In this document: positions 33,138-40,964 of the stretch, piece by piece
How positions within the stretch are numbered: the stretch's first letter is position 1
Layout: every line of letters starts with the position of its first letter
Assembly: GCF_005887095.1 (NCBI RefSeq)
Contig: NZ_PNCI01000018.1
Coordinates: forward strand, 1 to 64,000
Origin: Pseudoalteromonas rubra
GTDB taxonomy: Bacteria; Pseudomonadota; Gammaproteobacteria; Enterobacterales; Alteromonadaceae
DNA length: 64,000 bases
Reading direction: 5' to 3'
Notes under the pieces: model-generated
Database searches by the model: none
What the model saw: only the letters and a program-made list of their open reading frames with translations
Told to the model about the DNA's origin: nothing
Position numbers and translations under genes: made by a program

Positions 33138-35786
33138 ATGACGTATAATCTGCGGGTACTGTCGCTGAGCCTGTTGCTGGCCATTAGCCAGTCCCATGCC
33201 CACACCGAAGGGCTGGCGGTCCATCCCTATTTGCAATCTGCAACCCCGACCAGTATCTGGATCAAATGGGAAACCAGCAGTGGTGATGAGTCCATTGTAG
33301 AATGGGGCGACACAGCAAAGCTTGGCCAGCAAGCCAGCGGCACCAGCGAAACTGGCTATCTGCTGAGCCGCATTCACGAAGTTCAGCTTACCAACCTGGC
33401 ACCAGATACGGTGTATTTCTACCGGGTGAGAACGGGTGATACCTACAGCCATGTTCACAAATTCAGAACACCTCCTTTGGCTTCTGCAGAGAAAAGCAGT
33501 CGGATCCTGGCAGTCAGTGATATGCAGCGTGACTCGGGAAATCCGGGTAAATTCGGCGAGATCATTAATCAGGGCGTGTTACCTTATGTGCAGCAAGCGC
33601 TGGGGCTGGAGTTACAAGACGGTCTTAATATGACCTTGATCCCCGGCGACTTGGTCGACAACGGTCAGGATTACAACAGCTGGCGCACCAGCTTCTTTTC
33701 ACCCATTGCGGCGCTGGCCAGCTCAGTGCCCCTTTACCCAGCCCCGGGCAATCACGAACGCGATACACCGACTTACTTTAAATATTTTCACCTGCCCGAA
33801 AACGGTACACCTGGGTATGAAGAACACTGGTGGTATCAGGATCATTCCAATATTCGCGTACTGTCACTCGACACCAATACCAATTACCGGATTGATGAGC
33901 AGCTGATCTGGCTGGACAAAGTGCTGGCCGAAACCTGCCTGCGGACACAAACCGACTTTGTCTTCGCCCAGATGCACCACCCGCATAAGTCGGAGATGTG
34001 GATAGCCGGAGAAACCGACTACAGCGGTAAGATTGTTGAACGCCTGGAAGCCTTTTCTACCCGCTGTAACAAACCCAGTATTCACTTTTTTGGCCATACC
34101 CATGCCTACTCTCGCGGTACCAGCCGGGATCACAATCACACTATGGTGAACGTGGCCTCCGCCGGGGGCAACCTGGATTATTTTGGTGAATTTGCCCAGC
34201 GCGACTACACCGAATTCTCGGTCAGCGAAGACGAGTATGGCTTTGTGGTGGTCGATGTTACCGCCGGTGACGACCCGGCCTTCGAACTCAAACGCATTTC
34301 AATGGGCGATGAGCAGGTGCCACTGAACAGCCAGATCAAGGACACGCTGACTGTAAGATTAAACAACACGGCACCGTTTACGCCTAAAATATTAGCCCCC
34401 ACAGCCAACATTTCAGCAAGCTGTGCCAATGCAGTCGCCACTTTATTTGCGGATCCAGACAAAGACCGCTTTGGTGCTGCACACTGGCAACTTAGTAGCC
34501 GCTGTGATGACTTTGGTCAGCCACTGGTCGATACCTGGTATCAACACGAAAACATCTGGGATGGTGTCGATACCCGAGCGGGACTGGCACCAAACCGCTT
34601 TGCACTCGGCCAGCTGGAACCCGGTGCTCAGTATTGTCTGCGAGTGAGAATGCGAGACCGTTCACTGGCCTGGAGTGACTGGTCACAACCACACCCATTC
34701 ACCACCACAGACAGCGCACATCTGACCGATAATCTGTTGCACAACCCGGGTGCAGAGCTGGGCACCGACAGCTGGCAAGGTGAGGGACCACTGGAAAGCC
34801 TGACAGATAAAGCCTGTGGCTCAGTGTCACCCTATCAGGGCGAACGCTTTTTTGCCGTCGGGGGCGTGTGTGACAATGAAAGTGACCAGGGTCGGGCATA
34901 TCAGCGTGTTGATGTCAGCAACTGGGCTGCCAGCATTGACAACGGTACGCTCAAAGCCCTGTACATAGCCAGGCTTCGCAGCTGGGGAGGCAGCGATATT
35001 CCCGCTGTTGCGCTTGAATTTCGTGATGCGAGCCTGACACTACTGAGCCGTACAACCGAGGTCAAAGGCAGTAGCGCCAGCTGGCAGCAACATCGCCATG
35101 AAGCCCAGCTCCCTGCGAACACTCGCTATATCGATTTTGTGCTGACAGGCCAGCGTACCAGCGGCACTGACAACGACAGCTATTTTGACAACCTGGAGCT
35201 AAGACTGGCTGAGCAAAGTAGCTGCACAAGGGTGCCAGACAGAGGGCCGGCTGGCGTAGCCGATGAGTTTATTACCCAAAAACCAGGCAACTCTGAAAAT
35301 TTACTGCAAAACCACGGCGCTGAAGCAGGTACTCAAGGCTGGAGCGGCGCAGGTCCGGTAGAATCCCTGACCAACTATCAATGTGATTCAATCCCTGCAG
35401 CAACCGGCCAGCGCTTTTTTGCCGTGGGTGGTGTCTGCAATGGAGAATCTGCTCAGGGACAGATCAGCCAGAAAATCTCGGTGCAGCACTATGCCAGTTT
35501 AATCGCTGCAGGCCAGGTTAAGGTGCTGTACGGCGGCAAGCTTCGTAACTACAGTGGTAAAGACACGCCCTCGATACAGCTGCGTTTTCTTGATAATCGC
35601 GGCCAGTTGCTTAATAACAGTGAAAAACTCAGCACAACGGCTGCACAGTGGACAACCGTATCCGGGCAATCATTGCTCCTCGCAAACACAGCCTATATTG
35701 AGTTTGTCTTGCAAGGAACGCGTAATCAGGGCAGCGACAATGACAGCTACTTTGATGATTTGATATTGAAGGTAGTGGTTAATTAA
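33138..35786 (+). CDS. Secreted purple-acid-phosphatase-like metallophosphoesterase
   Basis: An 882-residue exported protein. After the signal peptide (about 1-22), an Fn3-like N-terminal domain of the purple acid phosphatase type (VHPYLQSATPTSIWIKWETSSG) leads into a calcineurin-like phosphoesterase: AVSDMQRD, LIPGDLVDNG, YPAPGNHERD, AQMHHPHKS and FFGHTHAYSRG supply the metal ligands. An Fn3-like unit follows. The protein ends with two homologous domains of about 145 residues (NLLHNPGAE ... and NLLQNHGAE ...) that look like jelly-roll carbohydrate-binding modules. Probable role: extracellular phosphate release while bound to polysaccharide (inference). Confidence 0.85.
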   Translation: MTYNLRVLSLSLLLAISQSHAHTEGLAVHPYLQSATPTSIWIKWETSSGDESIVEWGDTAKLGQQASGTSETGYLLSRIHEVQLTNLAPDTVYFYRVRTGDTYSHVHKFRTPPLASAEKSSRILAVSDMQRDSGNPGKFGEIINQGVLPYVQQALGLELQDGLNMTLIPGDLVDNGQDYNSWRTSFFSPIAALASSVPLYPAPGNHERDTPTYFKYFHLPENGTPGYEEHWWYQDHSNIRVLSLDTNTNYRIDEQLIWLDKVLAETCLRTQTDFVFAQMHHPHKSEMWIAGETDYSGKIVERLEAFSTRCNKPSIHFFGHTHAYSRGTSRDHNHTMVNVASAGGNLDYFGEFAQRDYTEFSVSEDEYGFVVVDVTAGDDPAFELKRISMGDEQVPLNSQIKDTLTVRLNNTAPFTPKILAPTANISASCANAVATLFADPDKDRFGAAHWQLSSRCDDFGQPLVDTWYQHENIWDGVDTRAGLAPNRFALGQLEPGAQYCLRVRMRDRSLAWSDWSQPHPFTTTDSAHLTDNLLHNPGAELGTDSWQGEGPLESLTDKACGSVSPYQGERFFAVGGVCDNESDQGRAYQRVDVSNWAASIDNGTLKALYIARLRSWGGSDIPAVALEFRDASLTLLSRTTEVKGSSASWQQHRHEAQLPANTRYIDFVLTGQRTSGTDNDSYFDNLELRLAEQSSCTRVPDRGPAGVADEFITQKPGNSENLLQNHGAEAGTQGWSGAGPVESLTNYQCDSIPAATGQRFFAVGGVCNGESAQGQISQKISVQHYASLIAAGQVKVLYGGKLRNYSGKDTPSIQLRFLDNRGQLLNNSEKLSTTAAQWTTVSGQSLLLANTAYIEFVLQGTRNQGSDNDSYFDDLILKVVVN

Positions 35787-35794
35787 GACTCCCG

Positions 35795-35814
35795 CCGCCG
35801 ATCCATATCGGCGG
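35795..35814 (+). terminator. Hairpin terminator after the phosphoesterase gene
   Basis: CCGCCGAT (35795-35802) and ATCGGCGG (35807-35814) form a perfect 8-bp stem with a CCAT loop. The T-rich stretch TATCTTGAACTTTTT follows. Confidence 0.65.
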
Positions 35815-35952
35815 TATCTTGAACTTTTTGCATCATGACACTTTTTTGCTTGTTTTTCGCTCATCTCCGGTCCGATATCTGATACATTCAACTTGCGTAA
35901 AAAGCACTCAATTTACGCGCCCTCACAGATACGACATAAAAAGGATGTGTTT

Positions 35953-37575
35953 ATGAAACAAGACAAAAACCGCTCTGGCATTAACCCCGACGTTAGCTCC
36001 AGACGTCATTTTCTCAAAACCTCTCTGGCAATGGGTGGCGCCATCGGCGCAGCCCCACTGATGCTCAGTAATCCGGCAGCGGCCAGCTCTCAGTATGGTC
36101 AGTACCACAAAGTGTACGCCGACGATGCCAGATTTGACTCCATGTTAACCGGTTCCAATCTGAGGTTCCCCAATCAACCTGGCTATATTGCGGTGTGTAG
36201 CTCGGCACATGAAGTCTATATGGCAGCACGAGAAGCCGTTGCTAACCACCTCAGGCTCACCGTTCGCTCAGGCGGCCACTGCTATGAAGGCTTTGTGGTG
36301 AATGATCAGGGTGTGGTGGTCGATCTGAGCAATATGGATCGCGTCTATCGCAGTGGTGACTATTATGTCGTCGAAGCCGGCGCCTCTTTGGGACATACCT
36401 ATAAAACCCTGTTTAAGGAGTTTGGCGTGATTATGCCCGGTGGCTCTTGCTTTGGTGTGGGTGTCGGCGGCCATGTCTGTGGTGGTGGGTTCGGCATTCA
36501 CTCCCGGCAATACGGACTGAGCAGTGACTATCTGGCAGGCGTTGAATTGATATCCTTTGACCAATGGGGCGGGCAGGCCAACTATCCTCGCACCTACTTT
36601 AAGGGACAATCTGCACGAGCTGACGAAATTGTCTGGGCACATCAGGGTGGAGGTGGCGGCAACTTTGGAATAGTCACTAAGTATTTCTTTAAAGACTTGC
36701 CACCGGTGCCCGCTTACCTGCACTTGCAGGAAATTGCTTTGCCCTGGCATTTGTTCGACTATGATCAGTTTGCCACGCTGCTGCGCAACTTTGGTGAGTT
36801 CTGGCAAACACACAATGGGCCCGACAGTCGCTTTAATCCGCTGCATGTTTCGATGGCCATACCCAACTCAGTGGGTGGCAGCGGTGAAATCCGGCTATCC
36901 CTGTATTGTAGTGGCGATCCTGCGCTCATTGACGAGTTTATCGATAGGCTGTTCACCCCAGCGCAACTGCAGGATGCCAAAAAAGGGTTACGCACCACCA
37001 ACCATATGGGCTTACAGGAACAGGAAAATGCGCCTCAGCGCCCGGTACCGCCTGGTAGCTACTTCAGCATGCCCTGGTGGTATGGCACCCAATATGGTGC
37101 GGGCACTTTGGTTGGTGCGCGTGGTAAAAATAAATCGGCCTATATGAAAAAGCCTTTTCCTGAGGCCCAGATCCAAACCCTGTGGAACACACTGCGCCAT
37201 GGTGACTACCTGAGCCCCGGTGGTATGTTGCAGCTGTCATCTTATGGTGGTCAGATCAATGCGCTATCTCAGACAGAAACCGCCGTATCCCACCGAGACT
37301 CTATTATGAAGCTGCAATACCAGACCTACTGGTTTGAAGCCGCGCAGGACCCCTATCATATTGGCTGGATCAACGGCTTCTATCACGCAATGTATGGCGA
37401 TGCGGGTCCGGTACCCGATGAGGTGATGGATGGCTGTTATGTCAACTATGCCGACGTCGATATCCCTGACTGGCAGCATTTATACTACAAACACAACTAC
37501 GTCAGATTACAGCAGGTGAAACGTCAGTTGGATCCCCACAACCAGCTCCACCATGCTCAATCGATAGAAGTTTAA
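35953..37575 (+). CDS. Tat-exported berberine-bridge-type FAD oxidoreductase
   Basis: A 540-residue flavoprotein oxidase. The twin-arginine signal SRRHFLKTSLAMGG indicates export of a folded, cofactor-loaded enzyme. The FAD_binding_4 domain has VRSGGHCYEGFV with His109, and GGSCFGVGVGGHVCGGGFG with Cys166, the pair that gives bicovalent flavin in this family. The C-terminal BBE motif YVNYADVDIP ... DPHNQLHHAQSIEV is present. ATG 35953 is preceded by AAGGATG; the frame opens 20 codons upstream. Related enzymes oxidise sugars or alkaloid-like compounds; substrate here unknown. Confidence 0.9.
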   Translation: MKQDKNRSGINPDVSSRRHFLKTSLAMGGAIGAAPLMLSNPAAASSQYGQYHKVYADDARFDSMLTGSNLRFPNQPGYIAVCSSAHEVYMAAREAVANHLRLTVRSGGHCYEGFVVNDQGVVVDLSNMDRVYRSGDYYVVEAGASLGHTYKTLFKEFGVIMPGGSCFGVGVGGHVCGGGFGIHSRQYGLSSDYLAGVELISFDQWGGQANYPRTYFKGQSARADEIVWAHQGGGGGNFGIVTKYFFKDLPPVPAYLHLQEIALPWHLFDYDQFATLLRNFGEFWQTHNGPDSRFNPLHVSMAIPNSVGGSGEIRLSLYCSGDPALIDEFIDRLFTPAQLQDAKKGLRTTNHMGLQEQENAPQRPVPPGSYFSMPWWYGTQYGAGTLVGARGKNKSAYMKKPFPEAQIQTLWNTLRHGDYLSPGGMLQLSSYGGQINALSQTETAVSHRDSIMKLQYQTYWFEAAQDPYHIGWINGFYHAMYGDAGPVPDEVMDGCYVNYADVDIPDWQHLYYKHNYVRLQQVKRQLDPHNQLHHAQSIEV

Positions 37576-37619
37576 CGCATTAACTGTGAGGCCTCTCCAT
37601 GGCCTCTGCTACCGCGGCG

Positions 37620-38915
37620 CTATTTAGCTTGCGCCATATAGTCCAGGGTAAACTCAGTCAGCGCCCGCGTGCCCAGTTTAAACGAAGACTCATCGGCAAT
37701 GAAATACGGTGAGTGGTTACTGGCAGCGTCTTTGGGATCTGTGCCTTTAGGAGTACCGCCCAAAAATACGAATAATCCGGGCACTTCCATCGCATAGAAT
37801 GAAAAGTCTTCAGCGCCTGTCACTTTAGGCATTTCAATCATGCCCTGAGCACCAAACACTTTCTCAAGCGTAGGCAGCATTTGCTCAGTCAGGGCCGGGT
37901 CGTTCACCGTGACCGGATAACCTTCAATGATCTTTACTTCTGCCGTGTTACCGGAGGCCTGAGCGATATGCTCTGCGGTATGGGTCAGTTTTTTAAATAT
38001 CTGCGCGCGGTTATCCATATCAAAATTACGTATGGTACCGACCATATTTACTTCTTCCGGTATGATGTTGTTGCGCACACCACCGGCGATTTTACCGAAT
38101 GACACAATCGCAGGTTCTTTGGTGATATTGATCTGACGACTGACAATGTGGTTAACCCCAGACACTATCTGTGCAGCAGCAGCAATCGGATCTGCGCCGG
38201 CCCAGGGTGTAGAACCATGAGTTTGCTCTCCTTTGACACTGATCTCAAAACGATCGGCACTGGCCATAGTTGGGCCACTGCGATATCCCAGCTGACCCAC
38301 ATTCAGCTTAGAGGTAATATGTAAACCAAACGCCACATCAGGTTGGTGTTTCTTAAAGATCCCTTCTTTGAGCATCAATTCAGCGCCACCTTCTTCGCCC
38401 TCAGGTGCGCCTTCTTCGGCAGGTTGGAAGACAAACATCACATTGCCTGCGAGCTCATCACGCATGCCGGCAAGTACCTCGGCCGCGCCCATTAACATGG
38501 CCACATGGGTGTCGTGGCCACAGGCATGCATAATGCCCACATCCACCCCCCGGTAATTGGTGGTTTTGGTGGATTTAAACGGCAGGTCGTTCTTCTCGGT
38601 CACCGGCAGCGCATCCATATCCGCACGCAACATCACAGTCGGCCCAGGCTTAGCGCCTTTGAGCATACCCACCACTCCGGTATACGCTATTCCGGTTTCC
38701 ACTTCCATGCCCAGCGCTTTAAGGTGTTTAGCCACCTTAGCCGCGGTGCGTACCTCACGATTACCCAGCTCAGGATTTTGGTGAATATCCCGGCGCCATT
38801 CAATCACTTTAGGCTCCACCTGCTTAAGCAAACTGGCATGCTCCGCCGCCTGAACGCTCATACTCAAAGCCCCCAGAATCGACGCCAAACTCAGACTCAG
38901 CATAGATTTGTTCAT
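37620..38915 (-). CDS. Secreted M20D-family amidohydrolase
   Basis: A 431-residue exported amidohydrolase (signal peptide MNKSMLSLSLASILGALSMSVQA). Metal motifs are DVGIMHACGHDTHVAM, QPAEEGAP, AFGLHI and TGAEDFSF, with a central dimerisation domain. It is the same family as 5189-6511 but clearly divergent in sequence. It probably hydrolyses N-acyl amino acids or peptidic amides in the periplasm. It is convergent with the flavin oxidase; only a weak GAGGCC/GGCCTC stem (37588-37606) lies between the stops. Confidence 0.88.
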   Translation of the reverse strand: MNKSMLSLSLASILGALSMSVQAAEHASLLKQVEPKVIEWRRDIHQNPELGNREVRTAAKVAKHLKALGMEVETGIAYTGVVGMLKGAKPGPTVMLRADMDALPVTEKNDLPFKSTKTTNYRGVDVGIMHACGHDTHVAMLMGAAEVLAGMRDELAGNVMFVFQPAEEGAPEGEEGGAELMLKEGIFKKHQPDVAFGLHITSKLNVGQLGYRSGPTMASADRFEISVKGEQTHGSTPWAGADPIAAAAQIVSGVNHIVSRQINITKEPAIVSFGKIAGGVRNNIIPEEVNMVGTIRNFDMDNRAQIFKKLTHTAEHIAQASGNTAEVKIIEGYPVTVNDPALTEQMLPTLEKVFGAQGMIEMPKVTGAEDFSFYAMEVPGLFVFLGGTPKGTDPKDAASNHSPYFIADESSFKLGTRALTEFTLDYMAQAK

Positions 38916-39057
38916 ACCCCTTCCTTTTATATTTGTTATTAGTCATCAAACAAAATAACAGACAAAATTATTAGGGAAAGAGATTTGCGACAGAGCTGGG
39001 ATGGCTGCGGTGAGCTAAACTGAACAGGCAAGGTAGCCATAGAACAAGGATTGGATA

Positions 39058-39696
39058 ATGAATATAGTAGCTGATGACCGTGAACAAGCGTCTGGAATAC
39101 TCCAATTACTCTCTACCTGTCAGTCCGTCAACCTGATAAAACAGCGCCTGACTGTTGGTGACTACCTGATCGATGACTGGCTGATTATAGAACGCAAACA
39201 AATCAGAGATCTGCTGATTTCCATCATTGATGGCAGGCTGTTTAGCCAGGCGCAACGGCTCTCTGACTCAGGTTTTCAGCCACTCCTAATCATTGAAGGC
39301 AACGCCGCTGATATCCGGGACTGCACTATGGATAGGCGAGCAGTGCTAGGCGCGCTGGCCAGCATAGGACTGATTTATGCCATAACAACACTCAGAACGC
39401 ACAATCAACAAGAAACGGTAAAGCTTATGCAATATGCTGCGCAGCAGCAGCGCCGTTTAAACTCTGATGTATTGCCGCGCAAGGGTTTTAGACCAAAAAC
39501 ATATATGAGAAAACAGCTATACCTGCTGCAAGGCCTGCCAAATGTCGGCCCCAAACTGGCCAAAAGATTGCTACACCATTTTGGCTCAATTGAAGCCGTA
39601 TTTAATGCCACCCAGTCCCAGTTAATGGCTGTTGACGGCATAGGCGCAGATACCGCCAAAGCCATTCGGACTATTTTAACGACACCCAGCCTCTAA
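39058..39696 (+). CDS. ERCC4-domain nuclease with helix-hairpin-helix
   Basis: A 212-residue XPF/Mus81-type structure-specific endonuclease in minimal form. Active-site residues are Asp7-Arg8-Glu9 (ADDREQ), Gly34-Asp35 (VGDYLIDD), and Glu45-Arg46-Lys47 with Asp51 (IIERKQIRDLL), matching the GDxnERKx3D signature. A C-terminal tandem HhH (about 155-210, LQGLPNVGPKLAKRLLHHFG and AVDGIGADTAKAI) would bind branched DNA. No helicase domain. ATG 39058 has AAGGA. It is followed by three dyad sites and two ATPase genes on the same strand, so it may be part of a nuclease-ATPase module. Confidence 0.85.
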   Translation: MNIVADDREQASGILQLLSTCQSVNLIKQRLTVGDYLIDDWLIIERKQIRDLLISIIDGRLFSQAQRLSDSGFQPLLIIEGNAADIRDCTMDRRAVLGALASIGLIYAITTLRTHNQQETVKLMQYAAQQQRRLNSDVLPRKGFRPKTYMRKQLYLLQGLPNVGPKLAKRLLHHFGSIEAVFNATQSQLMAVDGIGADTAKAIRTILTTPSL

Positions 39697-39698
39697 GA

Positions 39699-39773
39699 TG
39701 ACAAAAATTTTATTGCCAAAACTTTTGACAATAAATTTATTGTCACTACACTTTGACTATAAGAATTTTGTCA
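39699..39773. promoter_or_regulatory. Three tandem 20-bp dyad sites over a promoter
   Basis: Site 2 (39726-39745) is the perfect palindrome TGACAATAAATTTATTGTCA. Site 1 (39699-39718) and site 3 (39754-39773) are imperfect copies with the same TGAC...(G/C)CA or GTCA ends. The starts are 27 and 28 bp apart. A promoter fits inside: TTGACA (39725-39730), 16-bp spacer, TACACT (39747-39752). Site 3 touches the AGGAGG ribosome-binding site of the ATPase gene. This looks like cooperative repression of the downstream ATPase genes; no regulator is identified. Confidence 0.7.
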
Positions 39774-39782
39774 GGAGGCATT

Positions 39783-40964
39783 ATGGCAGGTCAGGTGGTT
39801 CGGGGTGATAAATATTTCCCCAGAGAAAAAGATCAAAATAAGCTGTTGCGGCGGCTCAGAGACGGAAGTCACTTGCTGGTCCTTGCCCCGCGGCGTGTCG
39901 GTAAAACGTCTATGCTGTTTTACCTGCAAGACAACCCACCCGATGGCTACGTGTTTCTCTATAATATCGTGCAATCCTGTGCAACCGAGCACGAATACTA
40001 CAAACAGATCATAGACAACCTATTCCATTCCGAGTTTACCGACCAACTGAGTAGCCTTTTTAAATGGGGCAAAGATCAAATTGACAAGTTTCGCAGCAGC
40101 ATTACCGGCGTATCAGTCGGCGCCACGGGTATCAAGTTTGATCAACAGGACCGTCAGCTCACTCACCGAGATCTCAGCGCCGCCCTCAATGCACTGACAC
40201 TGGACAAAAAGCTGGTGCTAATCATTGACGAGTTCCCGGATGTTGTTGAGAAGATCTATGATCAGCAAGATCACAAAAGCGCGGAGTCATTTTTATCTGG
40301 TTGTCGTGAGTTATGGTCAGAGCAAAGGCTCAACCAACATGTGCAGTTTGTGCTGACGGGCTCAATTGGGCTGGACACGCTGGTGAGCAAAATGGCACTG
40401 TCAGATCTCATCAATGTGCTCATCCCGGTGTCTATTGCGCCACTAAGCCAGGCTCAGGGCCGCGAGTTTATCAACACGCTCAACCATCGTGAACAGGAGC
40501 CCATCCAGATTGATGCCACAGCGCAGGATTATCTGCTCGACAAGGTTGGCTGGCTGATGCCCTATTACATCGAGATCCTGTGGATGCAGCTGGTTGATGT
40601 GTATTTTGATGAAGGACTGGATTCTGTCAGCCCGGCAAATATTGACGCCGCTTACAACACACTGTTCTCGATACAGTATCAATCTCACTTTAATCACTGG
40701 GCAGAACGACTAAACCGTTTTGCGGACAGCGAAAAAGCACTGGCAAGTGACGTATTAACAGCGATGTGTGAGCATGCACAGCTGCCGGGATCCCACTTGT
40801 TTAACCTCTCGCAGGCAAGCCGATATCAGCAAATCAATTGCCAATACGTGATCGATTGTCTGATCCACGATGGTTATATTTTTATCAATCAGGCGCAGTG
40901 TTATCAGTTCACCTCGCCCATGCTCAAAGAATGGTGGGGGCGCTATGCAACTCGACGACTATAA
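39783..40964 (+). CDS. AAA/STAND-like ATPase
   Basis: A 393-residue ATPase. It starts MAGQVVRGDKYFPREKDQNKLLRRL; the Walker A is APRRVGKTS (about 35-43), Walker B LVLIIDEFPD (about 145-154), then VLTGSIGLDTLV as sensor region and a C-terminal winged-helix-like part (CQYVIDCLIHDGYIFINQAQCYQF). This is the archaeal-ATPase/ATPase_2-like layout. ATG 39783 has a perfect AGGAGG. Its last 20 nt overlap the start of the next ATPase gene, so the products are probably made in fixed proportion and may form a complex. Function not recognised. Confidence 0.75.
   Translation: MAGQVVRGDKYFPREKDQNKLLRRLRDGSHLLVLAPRRVGKTSMLFYLQDNPPDGYVFLYNIVQSCATEHEYYKQIIDNLFHSEFTDQLSSLFKWGKDQIDKFRSSITGVSVGATGIKFDQQDRQLTHRDLSAALNALTLDKKLVLIIDEFPDVVEKIYDQQDHKSAESFLSGCRELWSEQRLNQHVQFVLTGSIGLDTLVSKMALSDLINVLIPVSIAPLSQAQGREFINTLNHREQEPIQIDATAQDYLLDKVGWLMPYYIEILWMQLVDVYFDEGLDSVSPANIDAAYNTLFSIQYQSHFNHWAERLNRFADSEKALASDVLTAMCEHAQLPGSHLFNLSQASRYQQINCQYVIDCLIHDGYIFINQAQCYQFTSPMLKEWWGRYATRRL

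Noticed and set aside
39699-39773. Three dyad copies considered as a short CRISPR array
   Set aside because: Spacers are only 7-8 bp, repeats are imperfect, and the unit sits on a promoter with no cas genes; an operator cluster explains it better.
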